The notes beneath the pieces were generated by a model. That model searched no databases. It was given only the letters and a program-made list of their open reading frames with translations, and had not been told where the DNA came from. Both the position numbers and the translations under genes were made by a program. DNA of 58,947 bases, taken from the NCBI GenBank assembly GCA_019750465.1, contig JAIEOP010000376.1:1-58947 (forward strand), written 5' to 3'. Positions 32,902 through 40,594 of the stretch are shown in pieces (within the stretch, counting starts at the first letter, position 1; each line of letters starts with the position of its first letter). Source of the DNA: Acetobacteraceae bacterium. Its GTDB lineage: Bacteria; Pseudomonadota; Alphaproteobacteria; Acetobacterales; Acetobacteraceae.

Positions 32902-34230
32902 ATGCGTGAGCAATGGGGCAGCCAGACGGGCTTCATCCTCGCCGCCATCGGCTCGGCGGTCGGGCTCGGAAACATCTGGCGCTTCGCCTATGTCGCCGGC
33001 GAGAACGGCGGTGGCGCGTTCCTGCTGGTCTATCTGGTCATCGTCCTGACGCTCGGCCTGCCTCTGGTCGTCGCGGAGATCGCCATCGGGAAGCGCAGCA
33101 GGGCTGACGGCGTCACGGCCTTCGAGCGCCTCGCGCCCGCTTCGCCCTGGCGCCGGGTCGGATGGCTCGGCGTGGCGGGCTCGGCGCTGATCCTGGCGTA
33201 TTATTCCGTGATCGCCGGCTGGGCGCTGCGCTACTTCTCCGCCGCCGCGTCCGGGACGCTATGGGACCGCCCGCCGGGCGGTTTCGCGGACTCCTTCCGC
33301 GCCTTCATCGCCCATCCGCTCGAACCGCTCGGGTGGCATGTCGGCATGATGGCGATCAGCATGGCCATCGTCGTTGCCGGCGTCGCCCGCGGCATCGAAC
33401 GCAGCTGCCTGTGGCTGATGCCGATGCTGGCCCTGATCGTCCTGTTCCTGGCCGGCTTCGCGCTGACCCTGCCGGGCTCCTCCGGCGGCGTCGCCTTCCT
33501 CTTCATGCCCGAGTGGTCGGCGCTGTTCGACCCGCGTGTGATCCTGGCGGCGATGGGTCAGGCCTTCTTCTCGATCGGCCTCGGCATGGCGGTCTACATC
33601 ACCTACGGCAGCTACATGAAGCCCGAGCAGCGCATCCTCGGCTCGGCCGCGGTGATCGTGGCCAGCGACACCTGCTTCGCCATTGTCGCCGGCCTCGCGA
33701 TCTTCCCGGCGGTCTTCGCGATGGGTGGCAACCCGGCTGCCGGGGCGGAGCTCGCCTTCATCACCCTGCCCGACATCTTCCTCGCCATGCCGGGCGGCAA
33801 GATGGTGGCCATCGCCTTCTTCCTCCTGCTCAGTGCGGCGGCGCTGACCTCGATGATCTCGCTGCTCGAGGTTCCGGTCGCCGCCCTCATGCAGCGTGCC
33901 GGCCTGCGGCGCCGCACGGCCGTCCTCGCTGTCGGCGGCGCGGCCCTGCTGGGCGGCGTGGCGCCGGCCCTCGGATACGGACCGCTCGCCTGGCTCAACG
34001 TGACCGGCGCGCCGCTGCTCGAGGAGGTGGACCATGTGGTCTCCAACCTGGTCCTACCGCTGGCCGGCCTCGGTCTCGCCCTGTTCTTCGGCTGGGTGCT
34101 GCCGGGCGGCACCGCCCGCGACCTGGCGGGAATGCGCGGCCTGGCCTGGGCGCTCCTGCTGTGGGCGATCCGCTGGCTCGCACCGGTGTTCATCATCGGC
34201 CTGATGCTGTTCCGGCTGCTCGCCGGCTGA
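32902..34230 (+). CDS. Sodium:neurotransmitter symporter family (SNF) transporter
   Basis: The 442-residue protein has about eleven membrane segments. The first helix holds AAIGSAVGLGNIWRFAYVAG, the Na+ and substrate binding segment of LeuT-type transporters, and the sixth region has GQAFFSIGLGMAVYITYGSY. It should import an amino acid or related compound with Na+. A truncated relative lies at 15439-15736, also beside a usp gene. GGAGG precedes the start. It converges on the KefB-like gene, with only eleven bases between the stops. Confidence 0.92.
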   Translation: MREQWGSQTGFILAAIGSAVGLGNIWRFAYVAGENGGGAFLLVYLVIVLTLGLPLVVAEIAIGKRSRADGVTAFERLAPASPWRRVGWLGVAGSALILAYYSVIAGWALRYFSAAASGTLWDRPPGGFADSFRAFIAHPLEPLGWHVGMMAISMAIVVAGVARGIERSCLWLMPMLALIVLFLAGFALTLPGSSGGVAFLFMPEWSALFDPRVILAAMGQAFFSIGLGMAVYITYGSYMKPEQRILGSAAVIVASDTCFAIVAGLAIFPAVFAMGGNPAAGAELAFITLPDIFLAMPGGKMVAIAFFLLLSAAALTSMISLLEVPVAALMQRAGLRRRTAVLAVGGAALLGGVAPALGYGPLAWLNVTGAPLLEEVDHVVSNLVLPLAGLGLALFFGWVLPGGTARDLAGMRGLAWALLLWAIRWLAPVFIIGLMLFRLLAG

Positions 34231-34241
34231 ACGGAACCCGC

Positions 34242-35925
34242 TCAGCCCTCGGGCTTCACCGCGACGAGCTCGGCGGCGCGCTCGGCGGCGTCGTGGAAGG
34301 GCAGCAGCACCAAGTCCGCGCCGCGCCCCAGCAGCTCGTTGCGTTCGGACCGCCCATGCGCGGTGACCGCGATCCTGCCGCCGAACCGCTCTCCGCGCAG
34401 CGCCGAGATCAGAGCCAGGCGATGGTCCTCGTGGGTCAGCCCGCCAGCATGGCTCGGGATGGCGGAGATCGCCCAGCGCGCACGCCCGAGCGGCAGCGTG
34501 GCGACGAGTTCGGGATCCGTTGCGTCGCCATAGACCGCCTCGAAGCCGCGGCGGCGCCAGGCCGCGCACCGCCTCGGGGTCGAAATCAACCCCCAGAACC
34601 GCCAGGCCGCGCGCGCGCAGGCGCTCGGCGATCGCCCGGCCAAAACGGCCGAGCCCGAAGATCACCACATCGGGCGCGGCCGCCGCCTCGGCCGCCATGC
34701 CGCCCGTCTCGGCCGCCTCGCGCCAGGGGTGATTTCGCTCGAAGTTCCGCAGCGGCCGGTCGAACCAGGCGGCGAGCCGATGCGAATGCGTGATCATGTA
34801 GGTCGACAGCGCGATGGTGATGAGGCCGATCAGCGTCACCAGGCCGAGTGCCGGTTCCGCCACATGCCCCAGCGCGACGCCCATCGCCATCAGGATCAGC
34901 GAGAATTCGCTGATTTGCGCCACCGTCAGCCCAGCAAGGAAGCCGGTTCGCCGCCGGTAGCCCATCGCCCCCATGATCGCGACGACGATCAGCGGATTGC
35001 CCACCAGCACGAACACCGAGAGCACCGCCGCAGCGCCCAGCTGCTCGCCCATCGCGCCGAGGTCAAGCCGCGCACCGAGCGCGATGAAGAAGAACAGCAG
35101 CAGGAAGTCGCGCAACGCCGACAGCCGCGCGGCGATCGCCTCGCGGAACTGGGTGGAGGCCAGCGCGACGCCGGCGAGTAGGCCGCCGATCTCCTTGCCG
35201 ATCCCGAGGGCGTCGCCGAGCGCCGCCAGCAACGCGGCCCAGCCGATGGCGAAGCCGGCCAGCAGTTCCGGCGCGCGGGCCAGCCGCGCCATCAGCGGCT
35301 CGGCGGCGAAGCGGATCACCAGGCCGACCAGCAGCAGCATCGCCGCCCCGCCCGCCGCGACGCGCAGCAGCCCGCCCAGCGCCGACACCTCGCCCACGCC
35401 CGCCGCCAGGGCCGAGACCACCACCATGGCGAGCACCACGACGATGTCCTGCACGATCAGGAAGCCGAGCGCGATGCGCCCGTGCAGGCTGTCGATCTCG
35501 CGCTTGTCCGACAGCAACTTGACGATGATGATGGTGCTCGAGAAGGTCAGCGCCACCGCGACATAAATGCTGGTCACGGCGTCGAGCCCGAGCAGCAGAC
35601 ACAGGCCGAAGCCGACCACCGCGGTGAAGGTCACCTGGCCGAGCCCGGTGGCGAGCGCCACGGCGCCGAGGCTTCGAATCAGGCCGATATCGAGCTTGAG
35701 GCCGACCAGGAACAGCAGCACGGCGATGCCGAGCTCGGCCAGCAGGTCGATGTGCTCGTCCGAGCGCGCCACGCCGAGCACCGCGGGTCCCGCGATGATG
35801 CCAGCGCCGATCAGCCCGACGATCAGCGGCTGGCGCAGGAACAGCGCGGCCAGTCCGGCCGCGGCGCCGAGCGCCAGCAGGGCGGCGACCTCGTAGAACA
35901 CCGAGGCCGCGATCAGTTCCACCAA
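34242..35925 (-). pseudogene. KefB/CPA2-type cation:proton antiporter with a frameshift in the RCK domain
   Basis: The first 460 residues encode a complete CPA2 membrane domain (LAELGIAVLLFLVGLKLDIG, then ALTFSSTIIIVKLLSDKREI and QISEFSLILMAMGVALG). A TrkA-N/RCK start follows (VVIFGLGRFGRAIAERLRAR, then VDFDPEAVR). At about 34558-34564 an extra base in a GC run shifts the frame. The proper continuation is in another frame (RRGFEAVYGDATDPELVATL to a stop at 34242). Uncorrected, the product would carry an Arg-rich tail running to 34054. The gene may be inactive in its regulatory domain, or this may be a sequencing error. K+ or Na+ exchange for protons is the family function. Confidence 0.82.
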
Positions 35926-35954
35926 GACTCAGGCCCCCGCGCCGGATCGCGTTC

Positions 35955-36854
35955 TCATCGCGGCGTCTCGGGCGGCACGGCGAGCGCGTCGCAGCGCACG
36001 GCGGCCAGCACCTCGGCGGCGACGCTGCCCAGGACCGCGCGGCGCAGGAGGCTGGCGCCGGCGGTGCCGATGACCAGAAGGTCGGGGCGCGAATGCTCCA
36101 CCGCCTGTTTGACGACCGTTGCCGCCCGCCCCGCCACGACGCGCTGCTCGGGCCGGTAGGGCAGGCCGAGCGCCGCGACGAAACCCGCCAGTGCGGCGGC
36201 GGCCTCGCGTGCCGAATCGGCCTCGTGCGCCGCCACCGCGGCCGCCGGTACGTCGGCCAGTGCCAACGCCCCAAGGCCGGGCGGCTCGAAGACGTGCAGC
36301 AGCGTCAGCCGTGCCTGGTCGAGCAATCCGAGTCGTACTGCGGCACGCAGCGCGCGCGCCGCATGCTCGGAAAGGTCGGTGGCGGCGAGCACGTGGCGGT
36401 AGGGGCCCGCCGGCGCCCGGTTCACCATCAGTACCGGGCGGCAGCCGTGGCGCATGACCCGCTCGACCGTGGTGCCGGCGAAGATGTCGCGCAGCGGCCG
36501 GCGCCGGTGCTCGCCGAGCACGATGAGCTCGGCCTCCCACGTTTCGGCGGCGCGCAGGATCGCCTCAAAGGGATCGCCTTCCTCGATCAGCGGGAGAACG
36601 GGATGCGCCGACGCCTGTCCGAGCGCAGCCACCTGCTCGCGGAGGATCGCCGATGCCTCGCGACGTTCAGCCTCGACGAGGCGCCGCGGCTGGTCATCGT
36701 CGAGCGCGTGCAGCACGAGCAACTCGGCGCCTGCCCCGGCGGCGATGAGCGCGGCGCGGCGCAGCGCGCGGTCGGCGCGCGACGAAAGATCGGTGCCGGC
36801 GAGGATCCGCCGGAGAGCGGTCCCTGGATCGACGTTGCCAACAGAAACCGACAT
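35955..36854 (-). CDS. Tandem-domain universal stress protein
   Basis: The 299-residue protein has two Usp domains. The first spans about residues 14-145 (RRILAGTDLSSRADRALRRA, later GEHRRRPLRDIFAGTTVERV), the second about 150-295 (HVLAATDLSEHAARALRAAV, later GTAGASLLRRAVLGSVAAEV). The nucleotide loop in the second domain is less canonical. It lies 29 bases upstream of the KefB-like gene on the same strand, so the two are probably one operon. The pairing of a usp gene with a cation antiporter fits a stress-homeostasis module. Confidence 0.9.
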   Translation of the reverse strand: MSVSVGNVDPGTALRRILAGTDLSSRADRALRRAALIAAGAGAELLVLHALDDDQPRRLVEAERREASAILREQVAALGQASAHPVLPLIEEGDPFEAILRAAETWEAELIVLGEHRRRPLRDIFAGTTVERVMRHGCRPVLMVNRAPAGPYRHVLAATDLSEHAARALRAAVRLGLLDQARLTLLHVFEPPGLGALALADVPAAAVAAHEADSAREAAAALAGFVAALGLPYRPEQRVVAGRAATVVKQAVEHSRPDLLVIGTAGASLLRRAVLGSVAAEVLAAVRCDALAVPPETPR

Positions 36855-37022
36855 CTGCCTATGCCTTCAATTGCCTCGACGCTGCTCTACGAGGCGCCGA
36901 CAGGTCGTCCAAGCCATCTGGTGCTGCGCCCCCACGCAGGCGACAGCGCGCCGCACGCCGGGCGTTTCGGCTCGTGGGCGGAGCCCTGGCGCGATGCCGC
37001 CCGCCGTCATCGGCTGCCTCCG

Positions 37023-37658
37023 TCACCACCAGCCCAGCGCCACGACCGCGAGATGCAGCGCATAGAGCGCGCCTGCATTGATGGCCAGGACCCATGCCAG
37101 CGCCAGCAAGCCGAGGCAGAGAGCGATGAGAACCGCCAGGCCATCACGCGCCAGCAGGCCGAGACCGAGCAGTATCAGCGCGATACCGGGGGGCGGATTG
37201 CCGAACGGCACCGGGAGGATGAGGGCGAAGCCCAGCAGGACGATGCTCACCCCGAGCAGCGGTCGGGCGGCCGCGCCGGCGAGCCAGCGCAGCCGCCCCG
37301 GCCTCAGCCATCGCTCGATCCGCTCCACCCGCGGCAGCGCGCGCCGGAACACGGCGGCGAGGGCGTCGCGAGGCAGGCCGATGCGCAGCAGCGCGCCCGG
37401 CAGCCTGAGCCGCGTTGCGCCCAGACCGAACTCCACGCCGATGAGCATCAGGAGCGTTCCCATCACCGGGCCGGTGGGCAGGAAGGGTATCGGCAGCACC
37501 GAGGGGAGCGCCAACAGCACCACCGCCAGCGGCACGCCCGTCGAGCCCAGGCCGTCCAGCAGCATGCCGATTGTGGTCGCCTGCCCGACCTCGGCCTGGG
37601 CCATGACACGGCGCACCGCCATTGACGCCGGGCGGTAGGATGTCCCGCTCATCGCCAT
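37023..37658 (-). CDS. exoD: ExoD-family membrane protein
   Basis: The 211-residue protein starts at 37658 (MAMSGTSYRP; a second ATG two codons later is possible). It has the ExoD pattern GMLLDGLGSTGVPLAVVLLA followed by a LPSVLPIPFLPTGPVMG segment, and PVPFGNPPPGIALILLGLGL. About five membrane segments are present. ExoD was described in rhizobial exopolysaccharide production and alkali sensitivity; its biochemical role is not settled. It lies upstream of the usp gene, separated by 168 bases. The link to alkaline growth fits the Mrp antiporters of the island. Confidence 0.82.
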   Translation of the reverse strand: MAMSGTSYRPASMAVRRVMAQAEVGQATTIGMLLDGLGSTGVPLAVVLLALPSVLPIPFLPTGPVMGTLLMLIGVEFGLGATRLRLPGALLRIGLPRDALAAVFRRALPRVERIERWLRPGRLRWLAGAAARPLLGVSIVLLGFALILPVPFGNPPPGIALILLGLGLLARDGLAVLIALCLGLLALAWVLAINAGALYALHLAVVALGWW

Positions 37659-38324
37659 GGTGAACGACGAACCGTGCCCTCCTCGCCTTGCCCGCCTGCG
37701 CCGCGCCTGCCGCCGGCCGGTCCGCCGCCGGAGCCCGGCCAAGCGCCGATCGTCATCGGCGAATCGTGGCGCACAGAGGTCTGCATGCAGGCTCATGCGC
37801 TGGCCTGCTGGCCGCTTGCGCCGGTCCAGGCCGGCGCAAGCGGCGGCGGATTTCAGCTTCGGCTCCGGGTGGGAGAGTTGGATGCGCGCCGACCGGCCCG
37901 GCCTGAGCAAGGCGTTCCAAGCGCTGACCACCGGCCCGGCGGTGGGTTGGGTTCGCGCGCTCCGTGACGCCATGCCGCCCGGGCCGGAGGAGGTGGTCGT
38001 TCAGGCTCCCGGCGGGCGGCATCGCCGCCATCGCCGCCGCCCGGATGTGCGAGCCGGTGCGGCCTTCCCCCTCGCCCGGCACCGGGCTGAGGCTGGTGCA
38101 CTCGGTCATCGCCCACTCGCTGTCTTTCATCTTCGACATATGGGTCATGCGCGCCCTGGCGGAAGCCGTGCTGCCAATCCCGGTGGGGGAGGTCCTGCTG
38201 CAACACCGGGCAATAACGGCGGCGCGAGTGAAGGCGGCACTTCAGGCCGGCGAGCCCGAATGGGCGGAAAAAGAATCGCCGGAGCGGCAGTCATGACAAG
38301 GCCCGCCCCGCTCCGGCGCCACCC
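37659..38324 (+). other. 666 bp with open but unassigned frames, possibly a decayed gene
   Basis: On the plus strand one frame reads protein-like ADFSFGSGWESWMRADRPGL to about 38010. A second frame continues IAHSLSFIFDIWVMRALAEA and VLPIPVGEVLLQHRAITAAR to a TGA at 38294-38296. This could be one gene broken by a frameshift near 38010. Neither part matches a family I know. It converges on the alcohol dehydrogenase gene. Confidence 0.35.
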
Positions 38325-39407
38325 TCAGGGCGTGATCGCGACCTTCATCACCCCGTCCCGCTGGTGGCTGAACAGGTCATAGGCCTCGACGATCCGGTCG
38401 AGCGTGAAGCGGTGCGTCACCAGCGGCTTGAGGTCGAGCCGCCCGTTCGCGATCACCTCCATCAGTCGCCGCATGCGTTCCTTGCCGCCGGGGCACAGAG
38501 TGGTGACGATGGTGTGGTCCCCGAGGCCGGCGGCGAAGGCATCGTGCGGGATGGTGAGGTCGGTCGAATAGACGCCGAGCGAGGACAGCGTTCCGCCTGG
38601 CCGCAGCACGCGCAGCGCGCCCTCGAAGGTGGATTGCGCGCCGAGCGCCTCGATCGCCACATCGACGCCGCGGCCGTCGGTCAGGCGCATGATCTCCTGC
38701 ACCGGGCCGGCCTTGGAGAAATCCACCACATGATCGGCGCCGAGGCTGCGCGCGATGGCGAGACGCTCGGGCACGCGGTCCACGACGATGATGGTGGTGG
38801 CCCCCATCAGCTTCGCGCCAGCGGTGGCGCACAGCCCGATCGGCCCCTGGGCGAAGACCGCGACCGCGTCGCCGATCTGCACCTTGCCGCTTTCCGCTCC
38901 CGAGAAGCCGGTGGACATGATGTCGGGGCACATCAGCACCTGTTCGTCGGTCAGTTCGTCCGGCACCGGGGCGAGGTTGGCCATGGCGTCGGGCACCAGC
39001 ACGTATTCCGCCTGGCAGCCATCGATCGTGTTGCCGAAGCGCCAGCCGCCCATCGGTCGCCAGCCATGCTTCGTGCCGGCGCCGTCCTGGCTGCACGTGC
39101 CGCACAGGCAGGCATTGGACCAGCCGGAGGGGGTGATGGCGCCGGCGATGACGCGCTGGCCCTCGCGATAGCCCCTCACGCCGGAACCCAGGCGCTCGAT
39201 CACGCCGACCGGCTCGTGGCCGATCGTCAGGCCCTCGGCGACGGGATACTCCCCTTTCATGATGTGCACGTCGGTGCCGCAGATCGTCGTGGTGGTGATG
39301 CGCAGCAGCGCATCCTGCGGCCCGATCTCGGGGACGGGCTTCTCGCGCAGCTCGATCCGGCCGGGCTCGACGAAGACGGTGGCCTTCATGGTCTTGGGCA
39401 TCGGCAT
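38325..39407 (-). CDS. Zinc-dependent alcohol dehydrogenase (secondary-alcohol type)
   Basis: The 360-residue medium-chain dehydrogenase shows TICGTDVHIMKGEYP with zinc ligand C43, GHEPVG with H64, and CPDIMSTGFSGAE with D162. This C-H-D set is typical of clostridial and Thermoanaerobacter secondary alcohol dehydrogenases. The coenzyme loop is FAQGPIGLCA, followed by VVDRVPERL. A Cys cluster (C100, C102, C105) sits in the structural lobe region. It is the last gene of the HTH-CBS/BON-ADH operon (gaps of 47 and 29 bases), behind an FNR-like box. Redox balancing at low oxygen would fit. Confidence 0.9.
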   Translation of the reverse strand: MPMPKTMKATVFVEPGRIELREKPVPEIGPQDALLRITTTTICGTDVHIMKGEYPVAEGLTIGHEPVGVIERLGSGVRGYREGQRVIAGAITPSGWSNACLCGTCSQDGAGTKHGWRPMGGWRFGNTIDGCQAEYVLVPDAMANLAPVPDELTDEQVLMCPDIMSTGFSGAESGKVQIGDAVAVFAQGPIGLCATAGAKLMGATTIIVVDRVPERLAIARSLGADHVVDFSKAGPVQEIMRLTDGRGVDVAIEALGAQSTFEGALRVLRPGGTLSSLGVYSTDLTIPHDAFAAGLGDHTIVTTLCPGGKERMRRLMEVIANGRLDLKPLVTHRFTLDRIVEAYDLFSHQRDGVMKVAITP

Positions 39408-39436
39408 GTCCTCCGGGAGGTGGCGTCGGCGGGCGC

Positions 39437-40129
39437 TCAGCGCGCCCCGAGCAGGAACGGCGGCGGCGCGGTGAAATCGGTTTCCACGCGCTTGACGCCG
39501 GGCAACCCCTCGGCCAGCACCCGCAGGGCGCGGCGGATATCCTCCGACCCGCAGAAGCCGTGCAGGCGCACGACGCCGTCCGCGACATCGAAGAACATCA
39601 GCTGCCTGTCGAACCAGGGCTGCTCGCGCAGCGCGGCGGACAGGGCGCGCCGGATCTCGGCGTCCGACCGGGCGAGGGCCGTTCCGGTCTCGTCGATGAT
39701 GAGGGCGCGCAGCAGGTCAGCGCGCGAGACGACGCCCACCAGGACGCCATCGCGCAGCACCGGCACGCGACGTACCCCGCGCGATTCCATGATGTGCGCG
39801 ATCTGTTCGGCCGTCGCATCCTCGTCCACGCTCGCGACGTCCAGGGTCATGGCATCCTTCACGGTGCGGCCACGGACCCGGGCGAAGCGCGCGGCATCCT
39901 CCTCCGCTGCGCGGAACATGCGGGCGAACCAGCCGGATTTCGGCGCCGCCGCATCGGCGAGGCGGCGTATCAGGTCGCCCTCGGTGATGATGCCGACCAG
40001 CAGCCCGTCCTCCCGCACCACCGGCGCGCCCGAGACGCCGCGCTCGGCCATCGCGCGCGCGGCGGCTTCCAGGCCCATATCCGGCACGAAGGTCAGCAGG
40101 CCGGTCGACATCAGATCACGCGCGAGCAT
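39437..40129 (-). CDS. CBS-CBS-BON domain protein
   Basis: The 230-residue protein has two CBS domains, at residues about 5-60 (RDLMSTGLLTFVPDMGLEAA, GIITEGDLIRRLADAA) and about 88-145 (VKDAMTLDVASVDEDATAEQ, GVVSRADLLRALI). A BON domain follows at about 155-222 (GVVRLHGFCGSEDIRRALRV). Such proteins are thought to sense adenine nucleotides and are common in low-oxygen and dormancy clusters. It lies between the HTH gene and the alcohol dehydrogenase gene in one operon. Confidence 0.92.
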   Translation of the reverse strand: MLARDLMSTGLLTFVPDMGLEAAARAMAERGVSGAPVVREDGLLVGIITEGDLIRRLADAAAPKSGWFARMFRAAEEDAARFARVRGRTVKDAMTLDVASVDEDATAEQIAHIMESRGVRRVPVLRDGVLVGVVSRADLLRALIIDETGTALARSDAEIRRALSAALREQPWFDRQLMFFDVADGVVRLHGFCGSEDIRRALRVLAEGLPGVKRVETDFTAPPPFLLGAR

Positions 40130-40176
40130 TTCGATTCTCCATTCTGCGACCCCCGCCTTTTGGAGGTCGGCATGCG

Positions 40177-40476
40177 TCAGTGGTTGCGCCGGGCGTCCTG
40201 GGGCTCGGACGCGTCGGCCGGCAGATCCGGCGCCGCCTCGCCCTGGGACCCAGGCATCGCGGCCGTTCCGTCGGCGGCATCGTCCGGGAATGCGGCCACG
40301 CGTCGGGTTTCATGCGTGGCGAGAAAAGCCTCGAGGTCGCGAGGGATGATCCGCCACTCGCGTCCCAGAGCGATGGCCCTCAGTTCCCGCAGCTTGATCC
40401 AGTGACGGACGGTGGCCTCCGACACCTGGACCAACTCGGCGACCTCCCTCACGGTCAGGAACCGCCGCGTCAGCAT
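40177..40476 (-). CDS. Excisionase-like helix-turn-helix protein
   Basis: The 99-residue protein carries FLTVREVAELVQVSEATVRH followed by a WIKLRELRAIALGREWRI segment, the MerR/excisionase-type HTH used by small DNA-binding proteins. The acidic tail is rich in Pro and Ala. The ATG at 40476 has GGGAGGGG nearby. It is the first gene of the operon with the CBS-BON protein and alcohol dehydrogenase, and the FNR-like box centre lies about 72 bases before its start. It may act as a local regulator rather than a true excisionase, as no integrase is adjacent. Confidence 0.8.
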   Translation of the reverse strand: MLTRRFLTVREVAELVQVSEATVRHWIKLRELRAIALGREWRIIPRDLEAFLATHETRRVAAFPDDAADGTAAMPGSQGEAAPDLPADASEPQDARRNH

Positions 40477-40541
40477 CACGCCCCTCCCGTGTCGACACTT
40501 GTCAGGCCCGGCAGAGTTGCCACGAGCGCCGCCGGCCGGCA

Positions 40542-40555
40542 TTGACCTGCATCAA
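40542..40555. promoter_or_regulatory. FNR-type palindrome before the HTH-CBS-ADH operon
   Basis: TTGACCTGCATCAA matches the FNR/CRP-like consensus TTGAT-N4-ATCAA at nine of ten defined positions. It lies upstream of the HTH gene (minus strand) and just behind the end of the acyl-ligase gene. It shares its spacer CTGC with the second box at 43471. The likely binders are the host FnrL/FixK-type proteins or the Crp/Fnr protein at 30344-31072. Confidence 0.7.
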
Positions 40556-40594
40556 CCCTACCTGGGCTGGATCGAGCGCATCCGAGCGCCCGCG

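Noticed and set aside
31804-32913. 369-codon minus-strand frame over the small gene and symporter start
   Set aside because: It has no recognisable domain, no good ribosome site and conflicts with the better supported small gene at 32141.
33162-34793. 543-codon plus-strand frame through the symporter and the KefB-like 3' region
   Set aside because: It is Arg/Pro/Gly-rich and lies in another frame of a clear SNF symporter; no domain is recognisable.
40177-40476. Excisionase of the conjugative element
   Set aside because: The HTH is excisionase-like, but no integrase or relaxase gene is nearby and the gene is in an operon with CBS-BON and alcohol dehydrogenase genes, which fits a local regulator better.
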